Positions 17,207 to 25,588 of a stretch of DNA of 64,000 bases are shown here, piece by piece. The stretch covers positions 806,001 through 870,000 of the forward strand of contig NZ_OY725717.1 of the NCBI RefSeq assembly GCF_963360655.1, given 5' to 3'. This stretch comes from Collinsella aerofaciens (lineage in GTDB: Bacteria; Actinomycetota; Coriobacteriia; Coriobacteriales; Coriobacteriaceae). The notes under the pieces were generated by a model. It was not told the DNA's origin. It did no database searches and saw only the letters and a program-made list of their open reading frames with translations. Made by a program: the position numbers and the translations under genes. Positions within the stretch are counted from its first letter, which is position 1. The number at the start of each line of letters is the position of its first letter.

Positions 17207-18238
17207 TTACAGTTCCACCACGGTGCCCAGCCCCGCCTCAATGGCGCGGTCGTAGGCGATTTTCGATGCCGAAAGGTCCTGAACGGCGATGCCCGACGTA
17301 TCGAACACCGTCACCTGCTCGTCATCCGAACGCCCCGTAGCCATGCCGGCGATGACTTCGCCGAGCTCCGCTCTGATGTCCTCGGGCGTGATGACACCCT
17401 CGGCAACCGGAATCTCCAGCTCACCGGACGCGACGGATTGCTCGCGATCGTCGACGTAAACAGCGGCACGGGCGACAAGCGCCGAGGCGAGCTCCTGCTT
17501 GCCGGGCATGTCGGCACCGACGCAGGAGATATGCGTACCAGGACGCACCCATGCATCGGGGATGATGGGCTTGGTCGCCGGCGTGATTGTCACGATGATG
17601 TCGGCCTCCGCCGCGGCACCTTGGCCGTCAGCCGTCGCCTCGATGGAATAGGTGGATGCCTCGCGAGCATGCTCGCAGGCGCCCAAGATATGGGCGACCT
17701 CGTCTCGCATGCGCTCGACGCAGGCCTCGGGCGCGGCATCGGAAACCGGCTCCCACACCTTGACCTCGCTCACTTTGGGACAGGCGGCAAGCACGCCCGC
17801 CGCCATATAGGTGCTCATATGGCCGGCGCCCGCAACAAGCAGTTTGGATGCATCCGCCCGAGCCAGCCACTTGGCACCGAGCGCAGCGGCGGCACCGGTG
17901 CGAAGTCCAGTGACGGCGGAGGCATTGAGCAGCGCCAACGGCTCGCCCGTCGCGTTGTCGCACAGCAGCGTGGTGCCGAAGATCTCGGGCAGCCCCTTTT
18001 TGGGATTCTGAGAGAACCAAGCAGTAAGCTTGAGGCCGAAGAGGCCGCTTCCCGCCAACTCGCCCGAGCGGATATCCATATCGGCCACGCCGGGTTCGAA
18101 TTGCTCATATACCATCGGCCACGCTACACCCTTGCCCGTTGCCTTCTGGCGATATGCCTCCTCCACGGCAGCGATTGCATCCTCAATCGTCAGCACCTTG
18201 GAAACTTCCTCGGCCGAAAGCACCACCATCTGCCCCAT
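17207..18238 (-). CDS. Ornithine cyclodeaminase / mu-crystallin family enzyme
   Basis: 343-residue NAD(P)-dependent enzyme. It has the family N-terminus (MVVLSAEEVSKVLTIEDAIAAVEEAY), a substrate-binding MDIRSG-like segment, and a Rossmann fold around LLVAGAGHMSTYMAAGVLAA, followed by a DIIVTITPATKPI stretch. The family includes ornithine cyclodeaminase, alanine dehydrogenase and delta1-piperideine or pyrroline reductases; the sequence alone does not decide. AGGAG lies 5 nt before the ATG at 18238, making it likelier than the adjacent ATG at 18241. It is the first gene of the operon with the aminotransferase. Confidence 0.85.
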   Translation of the reverse strand: MGQMVVLSAEEVSKVLTIEDAIAAVEEAYRQKATGKGVAWPMVYEQFEPGVADMDIRSGELAGSGLFGLKLTAWFSQNPKKGLPEIFGTTLLCDNATGEPLALLNASAVTGLRTGAAAALGAKWLARADASKLLVAGAGHMSTYMAAGVLAACPKVSEVKVWEPVSDAAPEACVERMRDEVAHILGACEHAREASTYSIEATADGQGAAAEADIIVTITPATKPIIPDAWVRPGTHISCVGADMPGKQELASALVARAAVYVDDREQSVASGELEIPVAEGVITPEDIRAELGEVIAGMATGRSDDEQVTVFDTSGIAVQDLSASKIAYDRAIEAGLGTVVEL

Positions 18239-18455
18239 CATCGCTCCTCTCAGCGAAAGCTTTACGTTGCTTCACTGTACGGTTTAGTTACGATGCCACC
18301 AAGGATCATTTCTTGTTGGAATCTACAACGATTCTCAATCTGATTTTTCGTTCTATCAGCATGTATTTGAACTATTTCTCGCATCAACGGCATACTGATG
18401 TGCGATTATCCTATTTATACCTGTACTTATTGTAGTAATTTACAAGGTGATGTTG

Positions 18456-19637
18456 ATGCTATACACCATCTCGGACTTCTCACGGGAATATGAGGGGTCG
18501 GTCCGTCTAATCGCCGGCAGCGATGGCGTCTCGCGTGCCGTCTCTGGCGTCGGGATCCTCGATTATGAACTTATGCCCGGCCTCAAGAACAAATACCAGC
18601 GCGTCAACTTCAGCTCAGACGAGATCATCCTCAGCACTTTCCTCTATGCGAAGGACGACCCGTACCTCATCACTGAAGCCGTGAAATACCTCGTCGCCAA
18701 GGGAACGAGCGGTCTCATCATCAAAAACGTCCTGCACATCCCGATTCCCGACCAAGCCATCCGCTACGCCAACGCGCGGCACTACCCGGTCTTTCTCACG
18801 ACCGACGACTCACTGTTCTTTGACAGCGTCATCTATGAGGTCAAACGGCATATCGAGCAGCTCGCGTCCATCGACTTCGCACAGCGCGAGATCGATGCCC
18901 TGAGGACAGACGCATCGCCCGAGTCCATCTGCCGACGCATCCGAAGCCTCAACCCGTCATTTCTGGACGAAGCGGTCGCCCTGTTCGCATCGTTTGCAGA
19001 GCCCCTCGACCCGCGTGCGTTTTTGCAAATCGAAAGCCTCTGTGCAAAATCGATCCTCGCCGGATGCCACAACATGCTGGCACCCTATGACGGAGGTTTG
19101 TTATTCGTAGCGACAAGTGACTCGGAGCAGACGCTCGATGTGGAGCGAATCGTGCAGGCGCTCACGGAGCTCATCGAGGCTAGCGGTATCGATGGCGGAG
19201 CGGAAGGGCTCGGCATCAGCGATATTCTGTTTGGGGACGAGGCGGTGGCGCAGGCGATCTCGCAGGCGATTTACGCACAGCGCCTATCTTGTCAACGAGC
19301 CGAGGGTCCCGTCCGCTATACGCAGCTCGGCATCCTGAGAACCGTGATGCCTTTTGCGGAAACCCCGGAGATGCGATCGTTCTCGGAGGCGATTCTCTCG
19401 CCGATACGCGAGCACGACAGTGAGCATGGCAGCGAACTGGAATCCACGCTCGCCGCATTCATCGAGAACGACCGACGTATCGAGCAAACCGCCAAGCAGA
19501 CGAGCCAGCACCCGAACACAATTCGATATCGCCTCGATAAGGTGACAGCTCTCACCGGACTGAGCTACAAATGCGCCCCGGAGATGGAACAGCTGTCGCT
19601 CGCCTACGCAATCGAACGCGCTCGCTCGCTTCAGTAA
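18456..19637 (+). CDS. PucR-family transcriptional regulator
   Basis: 393-residue regulator. The N-terminal half resembles the PucR purine-catabolism-type ligand domain (MLYTISDFSREYEGSVRLIAGSDG, then VSGVGILDYEL). The C-terminal HTH_30 domain is the usual ending: FIENDRRIEQTAKQTSQHPNTIRYRLDKV. AAGG lies 8 nt before the ATG at 18456; two upstream in-frame starts are closer than a ribosome site would allow. It is divergent from the cyclodeaminase/aminotransferase operon across a ~210-bp AT-rich gap and most likely activates that operon when its substrate is present (inference). Confidence 0.85.
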   Translation: MLYTISDFSREYEGSVRLIAGSDGVSRAVSGVGILDYELMPGLKNKYQRVNFSSDEIILSTFLYAKDDPYLITEAVKYLVAKGTSGLIIKNVLHIPIPDQAIRYANARHYPVFLTTDDSLFFDSVIYEVKRHIEQLASIDFAQREIDALRTDASPESICRRIRSLNPSFLDEAVALFASFAEPLDPRAFLQIESLCAKSILAGCHNMLAPYDGGLLFVATSDSEQTLDVERIVQALTELIEASGIDGGAEGLGISDILFGDEAVAQAISQAIYAQRLSCQRAEGPVRYTQLGILRTVMPFAETPEMRSFSEAILSPIREHDSEHGSELESTLAAFIENDRRIEQTAKQTSQHPNTIRYRLDKVTALTGLSYKCAPEMEQLSLAYAIERARSLQ

Positions 19638-19655
19638 GCCCACCCCGCCTTGAGG

Positions 19656-20366
19656 TTAGGAGCGGCGGGCGCGGAGCTTTTCGTAGCCTTCGGCGAAGAA
19701 GGCGACCGTAGCGGCGTCGGCCTCGGCGGCGTCCGTCTCGGTTGCGGGGACCACACCGTGCTCGTCGCTCACCAGGAACAAGGCGCCCTTGAGCTGTGCG
19801 GGAATATCTACGCGCGCGACCGGGATGCCCTTGGTCTGGGCCAGCTGCTCAATGAGCGTCGCCGTGCCGCACAGGCACTCGTCCGCCGGCGCCACAAAGG
19901 CAAGCTCGCCGTTGTTGACGGCGGCGAGCAACTCGGGCGCCACGCCGGTCTCGTCGGCCTCGGAGCGGGCCTCGGCGGAACGGGCGCGCAGCGCCTTGGC
20001 CGACGTATCGGTTAGCGGCTCGTACTCCCCCACCGTCATGGCGGCGTTGCCGTTGACGTCGATCACTAGCATGAGTACGCCGTCGTGCGCAGTGTAATCG
20101 CCCTCGGCAAGCGACCACTCAACGTGTTGTTTGGCCCAGCTGAGCATGTTATGGGTAAGCGGCTCGCCCTGCACCAGGCGCTCGGACAGCGCGCGAATGT
20201 GGCGGTTGAGCATGGGCACCTTTTTGTTGGACATACGCCAACGGCAGACAAGTGCGGGCTTGTCGAGCGTAAACTTCTCGACCGCCTCCTGATTGGCGCA
20301 AAAGTCCTCGTACGCACGCTGATCCTCGGCATTGCCAAACAGCTCGGCATCATCAATCTGGGGCAT
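19656..20366 (-). CDS. Conserved hypothetical protein (236 aa)
   Basis: No family is recognised. The protein is soluble and acidic with no signal peptide or membrane helix. Its first third includes KPALVCRWRMSNKKVPMLNRHIRALSER, its middle DGVLMLVIDVNGNAAMTVGEYEPL, and the C-terminal part ELAFVAPADECLCGTATLIEQLAQTKGI, then a strand-rich GALFLVSDEHGVVPATE. The ATG at 20366 is preferred because AAAGG is 7 nt upstream; two ATGs further upstream lie in the same frame. It is transcribed after purH on the same strand, but a terminator separates them, so it is probably its own unit. Confidence 0.7.
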   Translation of the reverse strand: MPQIDDAELFGNAEDQRAYEDFCANQEAVEKFTLDKPALVCRWRMSNKKVPMLNRHIRALSERLVQGEPLTHNMLSWAKQHVEWSLAEGDYTAHDGVLMLVIDVNGNAAMTVGEYEPLTDTSAKALRARSAEARSEADETGVAPELLAAVNNGELAFVAPADECLCGTATLIEQLAQTKGIPVARVDIPAQLKGALFLVSDEHGVVPATETDAAEADAATVAFFAEGYEKLRARRS

Positions 20367-20405
20367 GGTCATACCTTTCGTGTTAGTCATTCCGTCCTCT
20401 TATAC

Positions 20406-20443
20406 CAAAAAGACGGCCCTCCAAACGGAGCAGCCGTCTTTTG
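20406..20443 (-). terminator. Terminator of purH
   Basis: Stem AAAAGACGGC / GCCGTCTTTT enclosing a second stem CTCC-AAAC-GGAG, with a T run on the minus strand. It lies 29 nt after the purH stop. Confidence 0.85.
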
Positions 20444-20471
20444 CAGAGATTATTTTGTTTCGGGGCGAAAC

Positions 20472-22079
20472 TTAGTGCCTAAAGTGGCGGGCGCCGGTAA
20501 AGACCATAGCAATATTGTGCTCGTTGCAGGCCTGGATGCTTTCGTCGTCGCGCTTGGAGCCGCCGGGCTGGATGATGCAGGTCACGCCGTGTGCAGCAAG
20601 CACGTCGACGTTGTCGCGGAACGGGAAGAACGCGTCGCTTGCACAGGCAAAGCCGCCCTTCTCCACGCCCTCGCGCTCGCAGAAGTCCTCAGCACGCTCG
20701 CAGGCAAGCAGTGCGGAGTCAACGCGGTTAGGCTGACCCGGGCCCATGCCAATGCCGGCCTTGCCCTTGGAGACCAGGATGGCGTTGGACTTAACGCCCT
20801 TGCAGACCTTCCAGGCAAACTCGAGCTCGGCCATCTCGGCGTCGGTGGGCTTGCGGTCGGTGGGGAACGTAAAGGTCGCGGGATCCTCGGTCACGTGGTC
20901 GACTTCCTGCACCAGCATGCCGCCGTCGATGGAGCGCAGCTCCACCTGGGCGCCGTGGTCCACGCCGCCGGTGGCCAGCACGCGCAGGTTGGGACGCTTG
21001 GCCATGCGCTCGAGCGCCTCGGCAGTGTAGCTCGGGGCGATGATAACCTCGACGAACTGCTTGTTCTGATCGGCAAAGTGCTCGACCAGCTCATAGGGAA
21101 CCTCGCGGTTGCAGGCGATGATGCCGCCAAAGGCGCTCTTGGGATCGCAGGCGAAGGCGCGGTCGTAGGCAGCCGTGATGTCCTCGGCAACGGCAGAACC
21201 GCAGGGGTTCTGGTGCTTGAGGATCACGCAGGCCGGCTCGTCGAACTCGCGGACCAGGTTCCAAGCGGCATCAGCATCCAGATAGTTGTTGTAGCTGAGC
21301 GGCTTGCCCTGGATCTGCTCGGAGCCAACGAGCGGGAACTGCGAGCTCGCGGTGTTCTCGCAGCCCTCGGCAAAGCGGTAGACCGTAGCCTTCTGCTGAG
21401 GATTCTCGCCATAGCGCAGGTCGTCGACCTTCTCCAGCGAAATCTCGAGCTTGGCAGAAGTGTCCGCCACGTCGCTTGCCTGGGCGGCAAGCCAACGGGA
21501 GATAGCCGTGTCGTAGGCGGCGGTGGTCTGGTAGACCTTCACCTGCAGGCGACGACGGGTGGAAAGCGTGGTGCAACCGCCGGTCTCGTGCATCTCGGCC
21601 AGGACGGCATCATAGTCGGCAGGGTCGGAAATGACGGTAACGCTCGTGGCGTTCTTGGCGGCAGAGCGCAGCATGGAGGGGCCACCGATGTCGATGTGCT
21701 CGATGGCGTCCGCGAAGGTGACCTCGGGGTTGGCGACGGTCTTCTCGAACTCGTACAGGTTGACGACGACCAGGTCGATCAGCTTAATGCCGTGCTGAGC
21801 GGCCTCCTGCATGTGCTGCTCGGAATCGCGGCGGGCCAGCAGCGCGCCGTGAACCTTGGGGTGCAGGGTCTTAACGCGGCCGTCCATCATCTCGGGGTAG
21901 CCCGTGAACTCCTCGATGGGGGTTACGGGAACGCCCGCGTCCTCGATGGCACGAGCCGTGCCGCCCGTAGAGATGATCTCGACGCCAAAGTCATCGACCA
22001 GCGTCCGTGCGAAATCGACGACGCCCGTCTTATCGGTAACCGAGATCAACGCGCGTGCGATCTTCACATCAGATCCCAT
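20472..22079 (-). CDS. purH: Bifunctional AICAR transformylase / IMP cyclohydrolase
   Basis: Catalyses the last two steps of de novo purine synthesis, formylation of AICAR and ring closure to IMP. The 535-residue length is full. The N-terminal MGS-like cyclohydrolase domain begins ARALISVTDKTGVVDFARTL and contains ISTGGTARAIEDAG and DGRVKTLHPKVHGALLARR. The transformylase domain has RYGENPQQKA, LSYNNYLDADAAW, VILKHQNPCGSA and the C-terminal SDAFFPFRDNVD. AGGAGG precedes the ATG by 5 nt. It stands alone, not in a larger pur operon within this window. I see no purine riboswitch in the leader. Confidence 0.96.
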   Translation of the reverse strand: MGSDVKIARALISVTDKTGVVDFARTLVDDFGVEIISTGGTARAIEDAGVPVTPIEEFTGYPEMMDGRVKTLHPKVHGALLARRDSEQHMQEAAQHGIKLIDLVVVNLYEFEKTVANPEVTFADAIEHIDIGGPSMLRSAAKNATSVTVISDPADYDAVLAEMHETGGCTTLSTRRRLQVKVYQTTAAYDTAISRWLAAQASDVADTSAKLEISLEKVDDLRYGENPQQKATVYRFAEGCENTASSQFPLVGSEQIQGKPLSYNNYLDADAAWNLVREFDEPACVILKHQNPCGSAVAEDITAAYDRAFACDPKSAFGGIIACNREVPYELVEHFADQNKQFVEVIIAPSYTAEALERMAKRPNLRVLATGGVDHGAQVELRSIDGGMLVQEVDHVTEDPATFTFPTDRKPTDAEMAELEFAWKVCKGVKSNAILVSKGKAGIGMGPGQPNRVDSALLACERAEDFCEREGVEKGGFACASDAFFPFRDNVDVLAAHGVTCIIQPGGSKRDDESIQACNEHNIAMVFTGARHFRH

Positions 22080-22356
22080 GCAGTCCTCCTGTCTGGTACG
22101 CCGCCGTGCTCTGTGAGTCGGTGATACGTCGATCTGCAGCGCTCGCGCAGCGGCATTGAAAATACTGATTTAATGTAGCGCATCGAGCGCATCGATGCAC
22201 CCCGCAACGGGCGCATGTGCAGAAAAAGTTTGCGAGCAGAGGGGATGGGCACGGCGCTGGGCACGGTGAGTTCATGGAACACAGGGGCACCATAATTTGA
22301 TGCCAATGGCGTGGTAGAACTGTGCTCGATATGCATCCGCAAAAGAAAGAGGCACC

Positions 22357-22998
22357 ATGGTCTCGCGGGTTCTCTACCGACCGTTTGATACCGAAGACTT
22401 CGACGCCATCGCGCTGATTCTGCAACAGCTTTGGCATAACAATTCGGATAACGATGAGTACAACCGCCTTGAGGCCGCGTGCGACCTCGCCTATTGCCTT
22501 TCGTCATCGACGTTTTCGCAGGTTGCGGTGATTGACGGCGAGGCGCGCGGCATTGCACTTGCACGCGCAGGACAGAACTCCGGCGTCACTATCAACGAGC
22601 ATTGGATGGATACCGAGCGCGCGCTGCTATCGCAGATGCGTGAGCTGGAGCCTGATGCCTGCGCCGAGTATCTCTCGTTTGTGCGCGCAACCATCCGAAC
22701 CAACAACCGCCTGCTCGAGAGCAGCCCGTTGCCGCACGACAACGAGGTCACGCTGCTTGCCGTGGATCGCGATGTCCATGGCCTGGGCGTTGGCACGGTT
22801 CTGCTCGATGCCGCGGTCTCGCACCTGTCCTCGCTTGGAGCGACGAGGGCGCACCTGTACACCGACTCCAACTGCTCGTGGAAGTTCTACGAACTGCACG
22901 GCTTTAAGCGCACGGCCACGCACCGCGCCAACCGCGAAGAGCGCCGTCACGCCATGCCGCGCGAAAGCTTCCTCTACGAACTCGATCTAACAGCCTAA
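22357..22998 (+). CDS. GNAT-family N-acetyltransferase
   Basis: 213-residue predicted acyl-CoA-dependent acetyltransferase. The core motif A region reads VTLLAVDRDVHGLGVGTVLLDAAVSHL, which contains the (R/Q)xxGxG/A pyrophosphate-binding turn (here HGLGVG), and YTDSNCSWKFYELHGFKR fits motif B. The first ~100 residues are unlike common GNATs. It is monocistronic, divergent from purH, with GAGG ahead of the ATG. The substrate is unknown. Confidence 0.82.
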   Translation: MVSRVLYRPFDTEDFDAIALILQQLWHNNSDNDEYNRLEAACDLAYCLSSSTFSQVAVIDGEARGIALARAGQNSGVTINEHWMDTERALLSQMRELEPDACAEYLSFVRATIRTNNRLLESSPLPHDNEVTLLAVDRDVHGLGVGTVLLDAAVSHLSSLGATRAHLYTDSNCSWKFYELHGFKRTATHRANREERRHAMPRESFLYELDLTA

Positions 22999-23075
22999 AC
23001 CCGGCAGCCATACCTAGTCATTTAGGGATGTTCCCAGTGATTAGTCGTTGGGGACAGCCTTCGTAGGTAGCGCAT

Positions 23076-23126
23076 AAAAATGGGATGGATCCGTCGGCAG
23101 TCGCCGGAGAAGATCCATCCCAAAAA
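23076..23126 (-). terminator. Terminator after the DUF2207 gene
   Basis: Stem GGGATGGATC / GATCCATCCC with an internal CGGCAG..CGCCGG pairing, followed on the minus strand by ATTTTTAT. It begins 11 nt after the stop at 23137. Between 23,000 and 23,075 are short repeat fragments such as GGGATGTTCCC and GGGGACAG. Confidence 0.82.
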
Positions 23127-23136
23127 TCAGAACTCG

Positions 23137-25080
23137 CTAGAACGTTCCGCCGCCGCCTCCGCCGACGCCGCCACCACCGCCGCCAGAGAAGCCGCCGCCG
23201 CTGCCGCCGCTCGAGCTATCGGAGCTCGAAGCCAGCTCGCGGATGGTCTCGTGATACACATCGTTGAACGAATCGAGCGGAGACTCGTTGCCGTAGTGAT
23301 GGTAATACCACCAGTAGCAGGGGTAGTTGTCGTAGAAATCGTCGCTGTTGCGCAGGTCCGCAGGCACGGCCTCGGCAAGCTGACGCAGCACTTCTTTCGA
23401 AACGCCCAGGGCAACGCCCATCACCAGCAGCTTGTTCCACAGCACCAAATCGCCCGGGACGGCTTCCTTTAGACGAGTGAAGTCCTCGAGCCAATGCTTA
23501 AGTGCCTTGCAGCGAGCCGCCACCTCGGCGCCCTCCGGCGTAAAGCGGCGGAACGTAAGGCCCACGCCGATACCCACCAGCACAATCGGCACCGAGATAA
23601 CCGCGGCGGTAATGTTCGCCTGTGCGCCATCGGTAAAGAAGATGGATCCCACGGGAACAAAGGCAACCAGGATACCAAGAACCAGGCAAAACACCATTGC
23701 AACAATGCCGTCAGAGGCAACGTACTCGCTATCGGCCAGCTTGCCCTTAACGGTGTTCTGATAGTCCTCGAGCTTGTCGCCCACGGGTGTAGCGTGCTGT
23801 TTGACGTAGTGCTGCAGCTCGTCGAACGTGCGCGAGCGATCGCCGTTCTCGTCAGGCTTAGCACCGGCAAAGAAGACCTTGAGCACCATGTGGTCAATGC
23901 CCTTGGCCGACTTCCAGCCCGCATCGCTCACCGTCACGCGATACGTCTGCTCTTCTTTTTCACGCCCCAACAGACCCTTCTTGGCCTTGGTCACGGTCGC
24001 CTGCTCCAGCTTGATCACACGGTCGTCAGTGAGCTTCATGAGCGTGGCGATATATGCCTGATCGGGCACCTCGTTCCAGCTCATAAGGGCCGAAAGCACG
24101 GCGGGATGGTCGGCCGAGGGCACATCGCGGAAATATTCGTCCTGGAAAAACGGCTTGGGCTTGCGCTTGCGCAGCTTAAGCATAACGATTGTGCCGGTAA
24201 AGGCCACCGCCGCAACAACACTTAGCACGGCAAGTGCATTGGCAATCATGCGAGCGTGAGCGCGGCGGGCGTTAGCTTCGTCGGCCCATTCCTTCTCTTC
24301 GCTCAGGATCGTTGACATGCGCTCTTCGCCCGAGGCGGCAAGCTGCGGCACCCAGTCGCTGGGGAAGGCGATGCGTGCCTCGGCGAATTCGCCCTGATGC
24401 ACGCAGGGAATGGTATAGGTGACCATGGGCTCGTCCTCATCGAGCGACACGTCGCCCGTCAGCGGACCGTGGCCCCATGCGCGGAAGTTATCGCCTTTGA
24501 CGGCCGCCGTCCCGGCAGCGGCATTTGCGAAGCGCACTTCCATCTCGACATCGTCGGAATCCGCAGACCAGCCGTCGCCCACGAACTTCCAGTAGAGCTC
24601 GGCGGTATCGGCCCAGTTCATAACCGCACCGGTCATGGTGTAGCTCACGTAATAGATCGCGCTGTCGCCGCTCTCGTGGGGGCTGAACACCTTAATCCTT
24701 ACGCCGTCACCGGCCTGCTCGACCGTGTAGACGCCAGAATCGCCCTTGTTCGCGCTATCGACTTTGTTAAACGCGGTGTCCTCTTCCTCGACACTCAGCA
24801 CGTCAACGTCCGCCGTGCCGCCCTGCTGGTTGGTGCCCGTATTGATCTCCCAAAACACGCCGTTGATGTCGTCGTCGAAATCAAACTGGCGTCCCTCGAC
24901 AACGGTCAGCGATCCATCGGCCTCGACCGTGGCACTGATGTAGGTTTGGGTCATGGAGTAGCCGTCGGCGTGCGCGGCGGCAGGCAGCAGCAACAACGCA
25001 AGCGCAACGAGCGCGCAGACGGAAGCGAATCGCGCAAACAGGCGGCGCTGCCGACAGGTTTTGGCAACGGGGGCGTTCAT
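23137..25080 (-). CDS. DUF2207-family exported membrane protein
   Basis: 647-residue protein. A signal peptide with a hydrophobic core (ALVALALLLLPAAAHA) ends near residue 37. An extracytoplasmic beta-rich domain of about 250 residues follows (start YSMTQTYISATVEADGSLTVVEGRQF). Next come a transmembrane segment near 290-310, a cytoplasmic region with an RDVPSADHPAVLSALMSWNEV segment, two more transmembrane helices near 460-510, and a C-terminal Ser then Gly-rich tail (FSGGGGGG). This architecture matches DUF2207 (predicted membrane proteins of unknown function). The ATG at 25080 has AAAGG upstream and gives the proper signal peptide; the frame runs 23 codons further upstream. Confidence 0.85.
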   Translation of the reverse strand: MNAPVAKTCRQRRLFARFASVCALVALALLLLPAAAHADGYSMTQTYISATVEADGSLTVVEGRQFDFDDDINGVFWEINTGTNQQGGTADVDVLSVEEEDTAFNKVDSANKGDSGVYTVEQAGDGVRIKVFSPHESGDSAIYYVSYTMTGAVMNWADTAELYWKFVGDGWSADSDDVEMEVRFANAAAGTAAVKGDNFRAWGHGPLTGDVSLDEDEPMVTYTIPCVHQGEFAEARIAFPSDWVPQLAASGEERMSTILSEEKEWADEANARRAHARMIANALAVLSVVAAVAFTGTIVMLKLRKRKPKPFFQDEYFRDVPSADHPAVLSALMSWNEVPDQAYIATLMKLTDDRVIKLEQATVTKAKKGLLGREKEEQTYRVTVSDAGWKSAKGIDHMVLKVFFAGAKPDENGDRSRTFDELQHYVKQHATPVGDKLEDYQNTVKGKLADSEYVASDGIVAMVFCLVLGILVAFVPVGSIFFTDGAQANITAAVISVPIVLVGIGVGLTFRRFTPEGAEVAARCKALKHWLEDFTRLKEAVPGDLVLWNKLLVMGVALGVSKEVLRQLAEAVPADLRNSDDFYDNYPCYWWYYHHYGNESPLDSFNDVYHETIRELASSSDSSSGGSGGGFSGGGGGGVGGGGGGTF

Positions 25081-25416
25081 AGGCACATCCTTTGTCTGTG
25101 ATACCAGCAACGCCATTGTCCCACGTTTACGGGCGCACATGACGAACATCTAGGCCAGCGGAGTATCAAACGGGACGAAAGTCACGCCCGCGGCCGGCAC
25201 CTGGGGACGTTCCTTATCTGCCGGCAATCTGGGACACTCCTTGGCATAGCCCGCTCCGGCAATAGATACCACTTCATAGCTCCGTCACAGGTGTAGCGGC
25301 TTTGTGTTGCCGCACGCGCACTGATTGAGTCCGCGAGCAAGGGGCATAAAGCAGTTGAGCGAAAACGGTTTGCCCCTTTGCCGTTCGCTTGAGGATCATG
25401 TCCCCCTTTTCCGCGG

Positions 25417-25450
25417 AAACCCCGGCAGTTGCGAAGAGCTGCCGGGGTTT
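25417..25450 (+). terminator. Orphan terminator-like hairpin
   Basis: Perfect 12-bp stem AAACCCCGGCAG / CTGCCGGGGTTT with a 10-nt loop, followed by CTGTCGTTT on the plus strand. The nearest upstream gene is on the other strand and starts here, so a short non-coding transcript is the simplest explanation. Confidence 0.5.
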
Positions 25451-25575
25451 CTGTCGTTTGAGGGGTTGGGCTGGCGGGCGGCGATCGAGCTATCGAGCCG
25501 GTGGTCCGGCACGCGCAACGCGCGGCCTCGGCAACTTGCAGGCCACGGCAGCGTCTCCCCCACCGCGCCCCGCGC

Positions 25576-25581
25576 TATACT
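25576..25581 (+). promoter_or_regulatory. -10 box TATACT implying a leaderless gluQ transcript
   Basis: TATACT ends 7 bp before the ATG at 25589 and no ribosome site lies between them. Transcription would therefore start at or next to the start codon. No convincing -35 box is seen. Confidence 0.5.
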
Positions 25582-25588
25582 CGTCCGC

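Larger units (their letters stand above)
25081..25588. other. 508-bp intergenic region with repeats and an orphan terminator
   Basis: Contains the DUF2207 promoter side, repeat fragments (CCTGGGGACGTTCCTT, CTGCCGGCAATCTGGGACACTCC) near 25,195-25,245, a hairpin GCAAGGGGCA..TGCCCCTTTGC (25,337-25,381) and a terminator-like stem AAACCCCGGCAG / CTGCCGGGGTTT (25,417-25,450). The terminator belongs to no annotated gene on either strand, so a small plus-strand RNA of about 150 nt is possible. No protein-coding gene is supported. Confidence 0.45.

Noticed and set aside
16286-18343. Open frame of 685 codons on the plus strand
   Set aside because: Antisense to the aminotransferase and cyclodeaminase genes, which have clear motifs; the composition is that of a shadow frame.
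22080-22356. Purine riboswitch upstream of purH
   Set aside because: No three-way junction with the conserved purine-aptamer loops is visible in the leader.
25250-25455. SRP RNA or 6S RNA
   Set aside because: The conserved SRP tetraloop region and the 6S open-complex-like bubble are not seen; only generic stems and a terminator support an RNA.
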